A program made the translations under genes and the position numbers. From Phoronis australis (lineage: Eukaryota > Phoronida > Phoronidae): a DNA stretch of 49,516 nucleotides. Positions 20,115-32,700 of the stretch are shown here, piece after piece (position 1 is the stretch's first letter; each line of letters opens with the position of its first letter). The stretch lies in NCBI GenBank assembly GCA_002633005.1, contig NMRA01001021.1:19668-69183 (forward strand), given 5' to 3'. The notes under the pieces are model-generated. The model was not told where the DNA came from. It made no database searches and saw nothing but the letters and a program-made list of their open reading frames with translations.

Positions 20115-20210
20115 TGATGACTGAAGCTAATACAATGCCTATATATGTTACTTGAGAGAGAAAAGTAACATGTATAGGCATTGTATTAGCTACAATTACC
20201 AAGCCAACTC
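20106..20210. repeat. Fold-back hairpin made of two inverted Penelope-like fragments
   Basis: The left arm 20106-20153 (GAGTTGGCTTG... AATACAATGCCTATATATGT) and the right arm 20162-20210 pair almost completely around an ~8-base loop. The right arm is the same sequence as 34225-34290, which is the GIY-YIG-like coding fragment of a Penelope-like element. The palindrome is therefore a head-to-head duplication of a retroelement tail. Confidence 0.8.
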
Positions 20211-21191
20211 CGGCCCCTCCCCCCCTTGGCTGCCGCAAAAACAATAAAACAGTAAGAGCGTAGGGAAATGGTGAGTTTATTAATTAACCCCGGTAATTGA
20301 AATTATACGGATGAAAAAAGATTTAAATGTGTGCAGTTTTAGTGTTTGGGGGTGTGGGCTCAAACCTAATTTCAAGTGTCAAATTCGGAACACGGCGCAT
20401 TCCTAACGGAACTATGGCTAAGTATAGGCTCTCCCGCGATATCCCAGGCGACCGGCAGTGGCGCGACTCTGTTTTCGTCGTCTGCTCCACTGTGCAATGA
20501 AGAAAATTTACTTCATTTTTTAAAGAGAATGGGACCTGAGCGACGATGAAAAAACAGAAGCTGCAGGTAAGATGTGAATGTTAATCGAAGCCTTAGTGAA
20601 TCACTCAGAAACTCGCAATACTCTCTTTGTCAAACCTTATCTTAAGACGATTTCCAAAGCAATCCCGTCATTATTGCCAACACGAAAAACGGATTTGGTC
20701 TTTTGGGCATTTAAAGACTATTTAAAAACACGACAAATTTGTTAAAAATTGATGTCACAAAATATAAAACGTATAGCATTACGAAAAGAAGTAGGCTGTG
20801 GACCATAAACAAGTAGGTCTTTTAGTAAGAGGTTTGTAGTTAAATCGTGGTGGTGTAGTGGTAACGCACGCGCTCTCTACGCGACAGGTCGTGAGTTCGA
20901 GTCTTTGGTACATTCAGTTTTTCCTGTTTGACACGTTCTCCGTGTTTTTATTTTTTTTTAAATTTTTTTTCTTTTTTTCTTGGATAATATTTCAGGAATC
21001 AAGGAAAATGCTTGATTTGATTTTTAGAGGTAAAAACAGAAAAATTTCCTGAGCGGAAGGGGGGCAAACCCCCCTCCCGACCTCCCCCCATTCGGTGCTA
21101 TGCGCATCTACAATTGTGGTTCACTTTGCGCAAATGCTTACAGCCGGACAAAATGTTGGTCCCCCCTTGTGATATCCTAGATCCGCCACTG
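20204..21191 (-). mobile_element. CAGTGGCGGAT-type transposon, inverted copy 3
   Basis: The reverse complement begins CAGTGGCGGATCTAGGATAT at 21191 and follows copies 1 and 4 through the tRNA-like module to GCGGCAGCCAAGGGGGG at about 20215. It then breaks off before the terminal CCGCCTATG. It has the uninterrupted sequence AATCGTCTTAAGATAAGG (reverse strand, near 20635-20655), which is the empty site for the Kolobok insertion in copy 4. Confidence 0.85.
20845..20915 (+). repeat. tRNA-derived Pol III promoter module (best preserved copy)
   Basis: The A-box-like TGGTGTAGTGG (20851-20861) and B-box GAGTTCGAGTC (20893-20903) are correctly spaced, with an anticodon-stem-like CGCGC/GCG region between. 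The 3' acceptor strand does not pair, so it is not a functional tRNA gene. It resembles the head of a tRNA-derived SINE carried within a DNA transposon-like repeat. Confidence 0.6.
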
Positions 21192-23650
21192 GCGTGATCC
21201 TGTTATTGACAAACTACTATAAAGCTTAAATCAAAGACTAAAAGGTTTCTACTCTAAGAATAGAGACGTTTCGCAAAGCGACGTGACCGTGAATTATCAC
21301 GCATTCATAATACATGCCATTGTTGGCTGTGACGTAATCGGCGATAGTGTTCGAGGGAGATTGCTTTAAACGCGAAACCTGGGACCCTTTTTAATTCTTA
21401 TTTTTATTTTGATATGGTTCTCAAAGTATGTCGCCGTTTTGAAAACAATACGCCCGTGTCACGCGCACGCGCCATTTCCTAAATTTTTGAGACATCTCTC
21501 GGTAGATGATAGCTTGGCAGCAGCCAAATTTCTTCTGAAATTCGGTTTTTCGGAATCAAAATTCTAAAAAATTATAATGAAGTAAAACCAGTTCCGATAA
21601 TTTGTTGTGACGTGTATGCAACCTCGTGAAAGAAGAACAGTTGATTGAAGAATCGGCAAAAAAAGAAACTGGCCAATAGGTGACGCAATATTTCATGGCG
21701 CCGAAAGCCGTCGCTAAAGATCGCTACACAAATTTAGCAGCAGAGTAACGATAGAACGCCATTTTTTCCAACACCGTTAAATAATTTAGTTTACTCAAGG
21801 AAGACTGTAGTTTTTAATGGCACGAATTTTGTGTCAGATTTTAACTTTTTTACCCACATCGGTGCAAAGCTGTATATTTAGTATACAGCTTTGTACCAAG
21901 GCTAACAATGCAGTAGCCCCATCACGAACCCCATTTAGCGCCAAAAAAAATTGAGATGGCGCTTGCACTAATCGAAGTCTATGACATCGTTGTGACAACG
22001 AATTTGGCTTTCACCGTGCCAGTGACTCCATTGGAATCAGCAGACTGGCCGTTTATTTAGTGCAAAATACGTGGAAAATCAAGGAAACACCTTAACTGTT
22101 CGTTTCATGTCAATTCATATTAAATTGGTCAAAATCGTTACTTTTAGAATTTTTTATTCAATCCGGGAGTGTGACTGTGGTCGCCGAAACAGCCGGAAAA
22201 ACAAAACGCTTCGTCCGAATTGTTATCAGGCAATTTCACAATGTTTATTATAAAGTGTAATTTGCTTAATACAAAAATTTTGATAAGAACTTTGCATTCA
22301 TGTTCTCTTGAAGCCGAAGGCAGTGGAACGCTGAGCGATTCCGAGTACGGCCCGCTGAGTCCCGTAGGTGACAATAGCCCGTTTAATTTGGTGCAAAATA
22401 CGTTTAACCGTTACAGCACATATCACCTTGATCTTTTCGTACAAAGCAATTATATTCAAATTCATTGAAAATTTTATATTAGAAACTCAATTTTCAAAAT
22501 TAATCGCCTTGAAATGCAGGGAAACCCGGACGCCGTATACCGCCGTTTTGACTCGGTCTAACTCAAAAGACTGAAAATTTAGTAGCAACAAACCGTTTTG
22601 AGTGTCTGTAATAAATTAAAACTACGAAATGTAGTCTGGACTGCATGAAAACATACCGAAATATAAGAATTTATAATCAATTCAACGTTCCGTTAGGCCT
22701 ACGGGACGACCCAAATCAGGCAGGATATGATTCCGATTTGGGCCGGATTCTCTATACGCTGAGCCGGAACAGTAAGCGTCGAAGTGCGCACTGCAGATTT
22801 TCTTTTGTAGCCAGCCAGCTAGCTGTTTGAAGACTATCTCCAAAACACAGCTAGGTAACACTTAGCCAGCAGCTAGCTGTTTGAAGACTGTCGTCAAAAT
22901 ACAGAAAGCTGTATATTGTACCAAGGCTAGAACAGATGTTGCTGATCGGGAATCGTTGTCGCCAGTCCTTCTAGTTGTGGTAAGACACACACGGTGAGGA
23001 AGTTGTGCATATGTATGCCGTACACCACGCAATGCGGCATTTAGTCCAAGAAGGGGCCACGATGTCATATGATTTACTTTATGCTGATTGGTTGAGATTT
23101 TTTCTGGGGCGCACGAAGGGGCTGCGAATTATGAGCGGTGTAATTTGCGTTGCAATTAATTGCTTTCCGTGCCATGTAAGAAGCAAAAACACTATTTTTA
23201 TGAACAATTCTTGCATTTCTGGTGTGAAAAAAGATGTTTTAGCCGCTGGATGCTGTCTTTAAACTTCATCTTTATGTCAAGTTTGTGTAATTCACTTTTT
23301 TGTCCATTGGATTGTTTCATTTCAGTCCTCAGGCTCAGCTGTTTTATTGTTAGTTAAAACTTCTTGGCAGACATCTTGGAAATGGGAAGTCTAGTACCAA
23401 AGCAGAGATTAGAAATAACGTCAAGTAACTTTGCAACAAAAACTGGCTTTTCCAACAATTAATAGAAATACAGATTGGTCCCTTACTGGTGTTTTGTCAA
23501 AATTGACACCTTTAAACAAGAAGGCCCCAGAACCGAATCAAACGAGTTTTGAGTTATATAACATGAAAAGTTTTTAAAAAAGTATTCAAATCACATTACC
23601 ATAGCAGTGGTCAATATGAAGGTACGATCAATCAATATTGAGAATTATTT
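21192..23650 (+). repeat. Interspersed repeat, long copy 3
   Basis: The start (GTGATCCTGTTATTGACAAA) matches 1665 onwards, and 23262-23645 matches 2155-2345 and 10470-10680. Inside, a ~35-base block (AGCTAGCTGTTTGAAGACT with flanks) is directly duplicated at about 22818 and 22870. An AGCTGTATAT...TACCAAGGCTA block occurs at 21869 and 22908. No coding is supported. Confidence 0.55.
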
Positions 23651-23715
23651 ACTCCTAAATTGAGTTCAAACCTTCCTATCGGATAAGTTTATTGTGGACT
23701 TGTATTGGAGCTATT

Positions 23716-23895
23716 TAGAAGGTGCCACGTGTGTGACGAGGGAGTCGCACGGCGGGATGTAAGCAGTTAGGGTGCTCAAGTCCCCATCCACTGGGAGTGT
23801 GTCGCGGGACACTCGGGCAAGTGGGACACTTCTTCCTTTGTACGTGACACGATAATGAGTACATCTCGGTAGGCAGCAACAGCGTGGCATGTTGA
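23716..23895 (-). other. GC-rich Cys-containing open frame, possible first exon
   Basis: An ATG-initiated 59-codon minus-strand frame reads MPRCCCLPRCTHYRVTYKG and later YIPPCDSLVTHVAPSK before a stop. It is GC- and CpG-richer than its surroundings. No family is recognised and it may be chance. Confidence 0.2.
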
Positions 23896-23959
23896 CTGGC
23901 TCGTAAACAAAAGCAAACAACGACCGAACTTATCACAACCGAGGTACAACAATGACTGA

Positions 23960-24610
23960 AGCGACTGCTCTCACAGTCAGAGTGTATGAAAAGAAATTGG
24001 CGCGAAACTCTTGCCTCCCAAAACGTCCCTTCCCTCAGTAGTAGACGACGAGTAATTAATTAAATTACGAAAAGCTGTAAATAAGTGAAAAATATGTCTG
24101 GGATAATCAACGAACCCTATTTTTGCTAAAAATGACATGAAAAAAGGTTGCCTTCACCTTTAATATGCGCGACAAGGGAGTCAAGTCTTTATTTTGATAC
24201 ATAAACGAGTCGACAAATTCGGATTTTCCCTACTACATGGATTACAATTACCCTTTTTAAGAACGTAGTCCTAACTTCTACAATACTCATTTAAATTACA
24301 ACAATGACGGATCTTTATTCTGCGGTTTATTTGGCGCGGATACGAACCGATATGATCTCGCGTGATCCAGCCTCATCACCCTTTTTTCGCGGTATTTTGT
24401 AAAATGTGAAGTGCCATATGTGAAAGACCAGTCGCCCACCGACAAGAGCGACGTCTTTCGTGAAAATGACCGAGACTCATGTTGCCAATGACCATCTATG
24501 AGATAATTCAGTCTAGAGTTGAGACGATTGAGCTTAAGATCAGCAAAATGGTGAGAAAGTGGCTTGGTTTATCTGGGATTCTCTCACCAGTAGCTACGTA
24601 CATGTAAAGT
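23960..24610. other. No feature seen
   Basis: AT-rich intergenic sequence with no repeat or exon that can be supported. Confidence 0.4.
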
Positions 24611-24619
24611 AAGCAAAGG

Positions 24620-25680
24620 AGGTTGCGTCTACCAATTACATTTGTTGTAGAGGAGTGCAAGGTTGCGAAGGTTAGATGCAGTGAGGATCACCTTGACAAT
24701 ACCATAAGAGACAAACCACCCAAGCTAAATACTGGAAGGAAATGGAAAGTAGGTGAAACAATGAAGACAACAAGTGAGATGGCTCACCAGAAAGAACTTG
24801 TTGTTGTGTTGAGAGATGACAGAAGACGTATCTGAGTGACCCAGAGAGAACATTTTTGGTCTGAGGCAAGGGGGTCAGAAAGAAGGAAACTACGTGAGCA
24901 AGAAGTCTGGCAAATGGAGGAAGAACGCCGCTTAGAGTGTAAGCTGTGCAGCAGGCTCAACAGAGACAGTGACTGAATTGGGAAGGTGTGGAACAGCAGG
25001 TCATCAGTTGGAACTATTGGTGGAGAATGAGAGCAAGTCAACTGAAGTTCCTCATCCAGTCTGCATATGATGTCTTGTCACCACCTGCTAACTTGGTGAG
25101 ATGGGGTTTGTGGACACGACATTCTTCTTGTCGTCTTTGCCATAGAAGTGGTAGTCTGAGACATATATTATCTGGCTGCAGTAAGGGGCTCACGTGCGGA
25201 TGGTATACTTTCAAGCACAATTTGGTACTACTGAGATGTTACATGTGAACCAGTTGAGTATGCAGAAGTTCCATCTGAAGAATATCAAAGAATAACTTTC
25301 GTCAGGCAAGGGGTTGCAAGCACGTAGTGTTAAGAGACCAGCTACTGTCAATAGGCAATGGACAATTCGAATAGACAAGACGCTTCCAGAGGGATAATTG
25401 CTCCTGTCTGGTTTGCGTCCTGATGTGGTATTGGTCGATGAAGTGAAGAACCATCGTGTTCTTGGTGAACTAACAGTTGCATGGGAAGAGGGTTTCTATG
25501 AGCGTACGCTGTTACGGTGTGCAGAAATAGCAACAGAAATCCAAGGGAAATGTTACAGCTGTGAACTGATTCCTTTTGAGGTGGGCCAGTCGAGGTTTTC
25601 AGTCATTAGCTTTGTGGAGGTTCCTGAAGGTCACTGGTGTGAACAATTGCAAGAAGGTGGTCAAGGTGTGTGAAAAGAAG
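24620..25680 (+). pseudogene. RLE-type non-LTR retrotransposon C-terminal relic (zinc knuckle plus nuclease-like domain)
   Basis: Fragments in changing frames line up in the order of a repetitive metazoan family. These are LPITFVVEECKVAKVR, LNTGRKWKVGETMKT, a Glu/Arg-rich REQEVWQMEEERRLE, LIQSAYDVLSPPANLVRWGL, a zinc knuckle (CRLCHRSGSLRHILSGC, C-x2-C...H-x4-C) and finally LRPDVVLVDE then LGELTVAWEEGFYE. The knuckle followed by RPD...ELTV resembles the restriction-like endonuclease end of R2/NeSL-type LINEs. Stops and frameshifts are frequent (25245 and around 25395, for example), so it is dead. The last part, 25398-25673, is still open for 91 codons. Confidence 0.65.
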
Positions 25681-25689
25681 GCTGTGTAG

Positions 25690-26280
25690 GGCAGCACATG
25701 TATAATGCGGAAGTACCGATATTTCTTAACATGGAGTCAGGACTTGATGGCCGACTGCAACACAACTATATCTACCAGCTGTTGCGGGCCCATCGTGTAG
25801 AGAGATCCTGAGTTTATAGGAACGAATTTTTGAGGAAGCACGGCGCTCAGCTGATGATTTCAGTCGACCAGGGAGCACAACCATCTATCTTTGAGTATGT
25901 AATTCTACTGTCAGTCAATAATTGTTTTGCGATTGGTAAAGGAAAATTGTGTAAACCAGAATTCACGAAAGATAACTAAACAAGGGTTTTGTTGTATTCA
26001 GCTTAAACAAAATGTTGTATAGGGCCTATTTGCAAAAAAGGTTCACGAACATAGGACTAATGAGAAATTTCGCAGTGTAGCGGTAAACCTGTTTAGTTCA
26101 GTATGACGTCACGTTCAAGTACTTGTGACACCGTAATCGTTTATAATATTTAAATGTATTGTGGAGTTAAATAGTATTCCGTGCCACAATCGATTAGTGC
26201 TCATCAAAATTTGGTAAGTAAGCCTAAAACTCCTTGAGCTCGAACCGGCACAGAAAAAATGGCGAAGGGAGCGTTTCTTT
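25690..26280. other. No clear feature
   Basis: The first 200 bases may be the 3' continuation of the retrotransposon relic. After that the sequence is AT-rich and featureless. Confidence 0.35.
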
Positions 26281-26383
26281 TATGAGTACTTTGGATTTAA
26301 CCAAGACAAATTTATCATAGTAATCATCATCATGGATCTCTTCATCCTCATCACCAAGATCTTTAATTGCTCAGTTTCGCAAA

Positions 26384-26773
26384 GTGCTGCTCTTTTTATT
26401 GTCTCTGTTTGTGTTTCATTCATTAACTGGGTCAAGTCGAAAAGCACACCTACTTGTAGTGCGCGATTCAAAAGGCGAGATCAGTAGCATATTTGTTGTC
26501 ACTGCTAGCATCAGGATATCGGTTGGCTTTGATGTCGTAAAGGCCCTCNTTCTAGAGGCCCTACAAAATCTGGCCCACCGACTATCATACTCACCTGACT
26601 CAGTTGAAATACTCCGTGATTATCGCGCGCGGGGTGAAAAAGTTAAAAGTAACCAAAAAGTGGAGTTGGAATTCTTTGCCAGCCACCTGAATTTCCGTAG
26701 CTATGCTTCATCGAAGATATGTTTAGAAGCACAAAGGATCACCGAAGAAAGTGAGCGCCTTTTTATGAGATAG
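26384..26773 (+). other. Open frame spanning a lone N, probably not a gene
   Basis: A 129-codon frame starts at an ATG-less position and crosses an N at 26549. Its middle part is the terminal sequence of the TIR element family (26551-26582 equals 43291-43322 with few changes). The C-terminal part (GEKVKSNQKVELEFFASHL) looks protein-like but matches nothing I know. The frame is probably a chance fusion. Confidence 0.2.
26551..26584 (+). mobile_element. Solo terminus of the 41063-43322 TIR element family
   Basis: TCTAGAGGCCCTACAAAATC then TGGCCCACCGAC and TA corresponds to the right end of the element at 43322. The rest of the element is missing immediately left of the N at 26549. Confidence 0.6.
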
Positions 26774-27316
26774 TTTTAGGTGTAGAATGTATTTTGATGA
26801 GGTCAGTGAAAACTTGAGTGAGTGGCCGGGATTTCGCCTACCGACCGTTTAAAATACACGGGCCAAAGACCAAACGACAAGCTTCTTCCCTACTTCCGGT
26901 GACGTCACATTTAAGTCTCGCATAATCTTGCGTTATTGTTATTAACTCGCAAAAGGACAATTAATTTTGATAAGTTCGCCGATGTATGCAATGCATAAAC
27001 TTTGTTAACTAGATAAGCCCGTTGTCCACTGCCATGACCTTGATCGCATTTCTAAGAAACGGGACTCCGTGACTTGTACTTCATTAGGGTTGTCAAAGGT
27101 TGATTAAGTTACCATCAGGGACAGACAGTCATTTGGAGTCAGTTGTTTTTCATCCAAGTCACCCAACAACTAACAGCTACTCTACCTGGTGGTCAAATGC
27201 CTGATTAAACGAACATAATGACTTCAAGGTAACTTTGTTGGAGGATATCAGGCAAACAAAAGGTGCTCCATCAGGTGGACAAATTAAAACAAGTAGAAAT
27301 CAGGAATTGGCCTGTT

Positions 27317-27322
27317 TTTATT
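27317..27322 (-). terminator. PolyA signal of the MAM gene
   Basis: AATAAA on the minus strand lies 111 bases downstream of the TAG stop at 27433-27435. Confidence 0.55.
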
Positions 27323-27432
27323 GTGTAAACCAAAGCAGAATTTCATCACAGGATTTCGAATCAATGATACCAGTCCTGACTGTTGGTAGCTGTTATTTCA
27401 AGTTGCTTAGGTTCACATCACTTGGGGATTTA

Positions 27433-27540
27433 CTACTCTGGTGGAGAAAATAACTCGTCAGTTTCCAGGCTTTCCATTTGAACGCTGTCCAGGGCGATGT
27501 CACCTTTCTTAGTTCTACTCTTTGTTGCAGTGAAGACTAC
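27433..27540 (-). CDS. MAM gene terminal exon (GDIALD block, stop)
   Basis: The acceptor CTGTTACAG is followed by 35 codons in phase 0 reading VVFTATKSRTKKGDIALDSV and then an acidic end. GDIALD is the hallmark of the last third of MAM domains. Phase and content both continue the exon ending at 32169. Confidence 0.8.
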   Translation of the reverse strand, partial: VVFTATKSRTKKGDIALDSVQMESLETDELFSPPE

Positions 27541-29708
27541 CTGTAACAGATCAAAGATAAAAACGGTATCTGACGAAAATCCTCTCGATCTCGTAATGAA
27601 TTGATTTTACATGACGAGCATCAGATTAGTACTGGACTCGCTTCTCCTATGAACACTGGCAAATTACTAAATTTAAATATGCAAACACAACATAATTCGT
27701 GATAGTTTTAGGAGAATACTGACGTTATGGCCCTTTGGAAACTAGTCTACTCGAGAGAACTTTTGCAAGAAAATTGTGTAAAACGATTTGGCCGTGATTT
27801 GCAACTCGACTACACTGACAAACTTTGATTTGCTCTACCAAAGTCAGTGTTGTGTCATACTTTGGTGAGTTTGCAACCACTCTACATTATCAAATTCTGT
27901 CAAAAGTTTGCAAGCAAACATTTCAAAGTGTTTGGTCGTGTTTTTTGAGCTTGACAGAATTTTGCAAGACACAAGAAAATGTTCTAAGATTTTCTACACT
28001 AATAGTTGGTGCGACTGCATGGCACCATCGCCACCCATATAAAAAGCCTCACGAGTGGACCAGGGGTTGATTTTTAAGAACGACACCAATGTGGAGCACA
28101 CGTTTCATGCGAGATTAAATTTTCTGACCAACAGTGCTGCGAGAACCTTCCCACAAAGGAAGAATATAGTTTCAAAATGTTGATGAAGGTGGAACCATTA
28201 CCTTTTAAACAAGCAAAACAAGATGCCGAGATCGTCTATTTCAAAAGCATTGGATGAATAACAAACCTATGCGTTGTTCAAGCTACTTTTCAGCGATAAA
28301 TATTAATACAGATGTGTTCTTTATCAAGATTGGCCTTATTCCAGGTTTCAAATAGATAAAATGCGTAACTAAGGGTTCACAAAGTTTCGTATTGTGTGTT
28401 GTATTTCATGAACTGAAAAATTCCAGTGTCATGTGAATGTGACAATCAGCTGGCAAACTCAAGAATGATTGAGTTCGTAAAAAATAAAATTTAGGAGCGT
28501 ATCCCAAACCTAAGGTCGACAGGTGTATGTACGTGTGTTTTAACGTTAATTACACCATTTGTGTAGGTATCTTTTGTTTATCAGAACAACTAGATAACTT
28601 TCAATTTGCAATAGTTTCTTGTAACCTTTTATCTATGTACGAAAAACTACGATGCTCCGGAATAAATTAGATATAATTAATCAAAACTAATTCACAATAA
28701 ACATGTCCTCAAATCACATATTCTCACATGACCTGGAATGTGTTCCGACACGACTGGTTAATATCGCCGAGTACGTAAGTTTTTTGATATTGCATGGCCA
28801 AATCACAAAGTAGTACGAAGTAGAAATCCATACGCCTTACGTTTTATCGTCTGCAAAACACTAAACGGGCACCAATCAAGCAATGCTGGAAATTCGTGGT
28901 GACACGATTATGATTGACTGTACGTACTCCTAATCGGAAGGACATGCAAACAATTTCTTAGACGGACCCATCTTCTGCGGCAAATTCCATATCCACGTTC
29001 ATTCAAACGGAGACGAACCTCAACTCAAGAAACGGGGTGAGACTGTCTAGTTGTACTGTGATACGCCGTAAAATGTTACAATTTCGTAAAATGTAACAAG
29101 TGTTACATTTCACGTCATTCTTACATTTCACGTTGCTCAGCCTCTCCTAAAATGTAACAAGTTGTTACATTTTACGTAATTGCTACATTTGACGTTGAAT
29201 ACGCATGCGAGAAATGTACCATTGTTACATTTTACGAAACCAACGTCATTATGAAGAAAACGACTAAAATCCCGAACAAGTGGTATCTGACACGGCCACG
29301 GGGTACTCGAGTGTTTTTGAACGAGAGATGCCGCCCGAAAAACTTGGATACCAACCCATTTAGAGAGTGGGATTGGACAAAAATGACAAATTTAGAAAGT
29401 AATTTTGTGTAAAAATATACTTTTGCACACAATTCTGTTCCAGAAATTCAGAAAAGGCACCCCTTTATATTGTATTTTGTCGAAAATGGCACCATTTTGT
29501 AGAGTATTTTTTCTGTGAAAGAAACACCCTATTGGGCGGCACCTTTCGTATACCTCTGACCTTCGGGCTAACAAAGCATGAATTTGGCTACCCAGTATCA
29601 TTTTCATTACTACTACATTACTATTACTAGTATTACTGCTATTACCACTATCACTGCTATTAATGCTGTTAATTGTTTCTCTACTATTACTCGTTACCCT
29701 TATCGTTA

Positions 29709-29770
<62 letters not shown>

Positions 29771-32700
29771 GTCCGAAAGGCCGACAGTCAGATTTTTTCT
29801 GACTATTGCCCCTTTAAACTATCGACCTAAACCCTGTTTGAGCAAAATGATCATGTCTTCTCAGCTAGAGTACCAAAATATTTCTCTATTTCCCCAGCTA
29901 CGCCTCCCATTTTTAAGTGTACACGTCACGGTTTGATCTGTTGCTACCACCATTACTTCAGACAAGTTTGACATCATAGAAACAATGCTATTACTTAAGG
30001 TTGTAAGCTGTTTAAAAAACACAGGACCATGCCGCCACTTAACTGTTGGCTCACCCTTCTCAAAGGCGAAGTTTTGCTTTTGCACTGGTAAAAATCTGTC
30101 AACCTGCCGGCAAATAAATGCCTGCTTTTTTTTCCTTCCGCCACAATGTGTTTAAGAAATTGTCATTTGCAACTAAGGTGGTAGACAGAATCCGTCACCA
30201 TCAGATTAACTTTGGTCTCGTTCCTTTTGTGTGGAGCAGGGCAATTACTGCAGATGACTTCAAGGCAATAAAACACTCGCTGAAATAAATCAAAATATCG
30301 TGGACTAACGGATGTTTTTTTCTATCAAGTTGGCTTCCGAAATTGAATTCTCCGTAAAAATTGATATGGTTCTTTGTTCCAGAACAAATATGTTAAATAT
30401 TAGCAAAATACGATGTCGTTGTTTCTGTTGTGCTTACCAAAGGAAGCGTGTTTACTGTAATGCATGATACACAGTTGTTTTATGACTTGTGAGCACCAAC
30501 AAAAGATTGCAAGAACGTTTTAACACTAAGAAACTTGTTACCTGACCCTGGAAACTCATTAATTCATCTGGAATTAAAACTGTATGCAGTGGTGGACCTA
30601 GAGGGGGACCGAGGGGGCCATGCCTCCCCCCCTAAAATTCTCCCAGATTCCATTTGACAGTTTGGAGTGCGAATGTCTGACGGGCAAAATTCTGGTTAAC
30701 ACTCTGTTTTGGCCCCCTCTAACTCCAAATCTTGGATCCACCCCTGGCACGGTGTACATTTTTCACGATACCAAGAAACTTTTCTGGTTAAAAATAGGGA
30801 GCTGGTAATGACAGAAATTTCATTCCAACAATCCTACAAAAACCCGTCAAGTGTATGAACCGTTTTTCCGTGTGACAAATACCATGCAAACTCATGAATT
30901 ATGACCTTGCTTTCGTAAAATGTAAAAACGGCACATTACTCGCATGTGAAATCGACGTAAAGTGTAACAATTAGATAAAATGTAACAGCTTGTTACACTT
31001 TAGGAGAGGCCTAGCAACGTAAAATGTAGAGTTTACCATTATATGGGGCTATGGGACTTGGTGAAGACAGGGAGGGATAGGGTAACATACAATATATAGT
31101 TCCGTCTCGGCCATGCACGAGGTTCTAGTGCGCTGGGTGAGGCTGAGGCGCAGCGGATAAACCTTTCTATCACGCTGGAAGTTGGTGCGATCTGGACATG
31201 GATTTCGTGAGTGCACCGTGATTCAAAAATACAAGTACATAACCAGTTTTTCGCATACATAAATTTTTAATGTAATGGGACTCGGGCGTTGTTTACGGAA
31301 GGCACATCTCTGCGTCTCGTAACCGCGGAACTGTGTATTTTTACATATAAAAACACAAAAATTACACCCCTGTCAGAAATTTTATATATGTTTGGAGTAA
31401 TGAACAGGTATGTAGTTAGTGACTGCTTCTAAGTTATTCCGCATTTATAATTTGATAAAGAAAGTCAAAAGTTGTATGAAACGAAACCGGAACAGTGTTT
31501 TAGAAAACTCTTAATAGCGTTTTTAAGATTTATCCCTGAACATTTACATCAAATAAAATTGGACACGATACTGATATTGTTGTTTAACTAGGAGAATACT
31601 TTCTTTTTTCCCTATATTTTACTAAACAGACATGCTCACACGGCCAATGAACGACGGTTTGGTAATGAGTTAAAATTAACGTTTACACGGTTTCTAATTT
31701 CCGAAAATTTATTTTCACACAATTAATTCCTTCAATTTTCTGTATAGTTCGGTACATGCTCCTACATAATCATATACATGGCTCTAAAGGTCCCCATTTC
31801 GCAATCACATGCTTAGGAGCTTGGGGTTGAGCTGGTGGATCGGTCCCAGCAGCACCTCGAGAGAAGGGCCACCTAACAGGGCAGTGTTACCTCGAACGTT
31901 GTAAGGACCGGTGAGCGGGCAATTGGCGACTGGGCGTACCGCTAATTCTTGCAGTGGGCAACAATAGCCCTTGTCATTGAGCTCAAGGTTTGTGATAAAA
32001 AGCGTATGTCCACTTCCAGAACGTTTGTGGAACTAAACAGCTGTTACCAATTTGCCAACAAATGCATCACAAATCGCCCTAACAAATATTCTGAGGTTAG
32101 GTTGCTGAAGGGTCCAGTGTTCAGCGTCTTAAACGTATAGTTTTTTGCATACTTAGCAAATGGTCTACCTTTGCTTCTTCCGACGTCAAAATTCTGACCA
32201 TAGTAAAGTGCCATGTGTTGCCTTGGTTACCAGACTTTTGGAACAACACGGTCTCTTTACCACTTTTCTTAACCACACATAGCTTGAGACTCCCCATCTT
32301 TGTTTTGCCGAACATGTGCCATCGGAAGGAGAGTAAATATTCACCGGCTGAAAAATACAGAAGATGTGCTACAAATACGAAGAGTTCGAACACCGGCAGA
32401 GGGCATTGCAATTTTCGCGGGAACCACTCAGGCATCAATCTCCAGTACAACGCCGCAATGAATATTTTAGCAAAATCCCGCAACGTTTGATTTATGTTTC
32501 ATCGAGTACATCCTTCATCTAGACGAACGACCATGTCCATCATGTACACGTATTATTGCACTAATGTTCTCGTAAGATTGAAAATCACTCCACGGCACCA
32601 CAACTGTCATAATTTTCGTGTGTTTTTGAAAGGATTGGAACATTGAATAATTTTTCATTTCTTAGCTTAAGAGTACTTTCTATCAGCATAAGAAAAAATA

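Larger units (their letters stand above)
29241..30906. other. Interior of the inverted-repeat element
   Basis: 1.67 kb between the two arms with no transposase recognisable. It contains an ATT microsatellite and a nested 160-bp MITE. Confidence 0.45.

Noticed and set aside
29578-29936. Tyr- and Leu-rich open frames
   Set aside because: They are translations of the ATT microsatellite.
30587-30746. 8-bp target duplication for the MITE
   Set aside because: The flanks ACTGTATG and GCACGGTG do not match, so no duplication is claimed.
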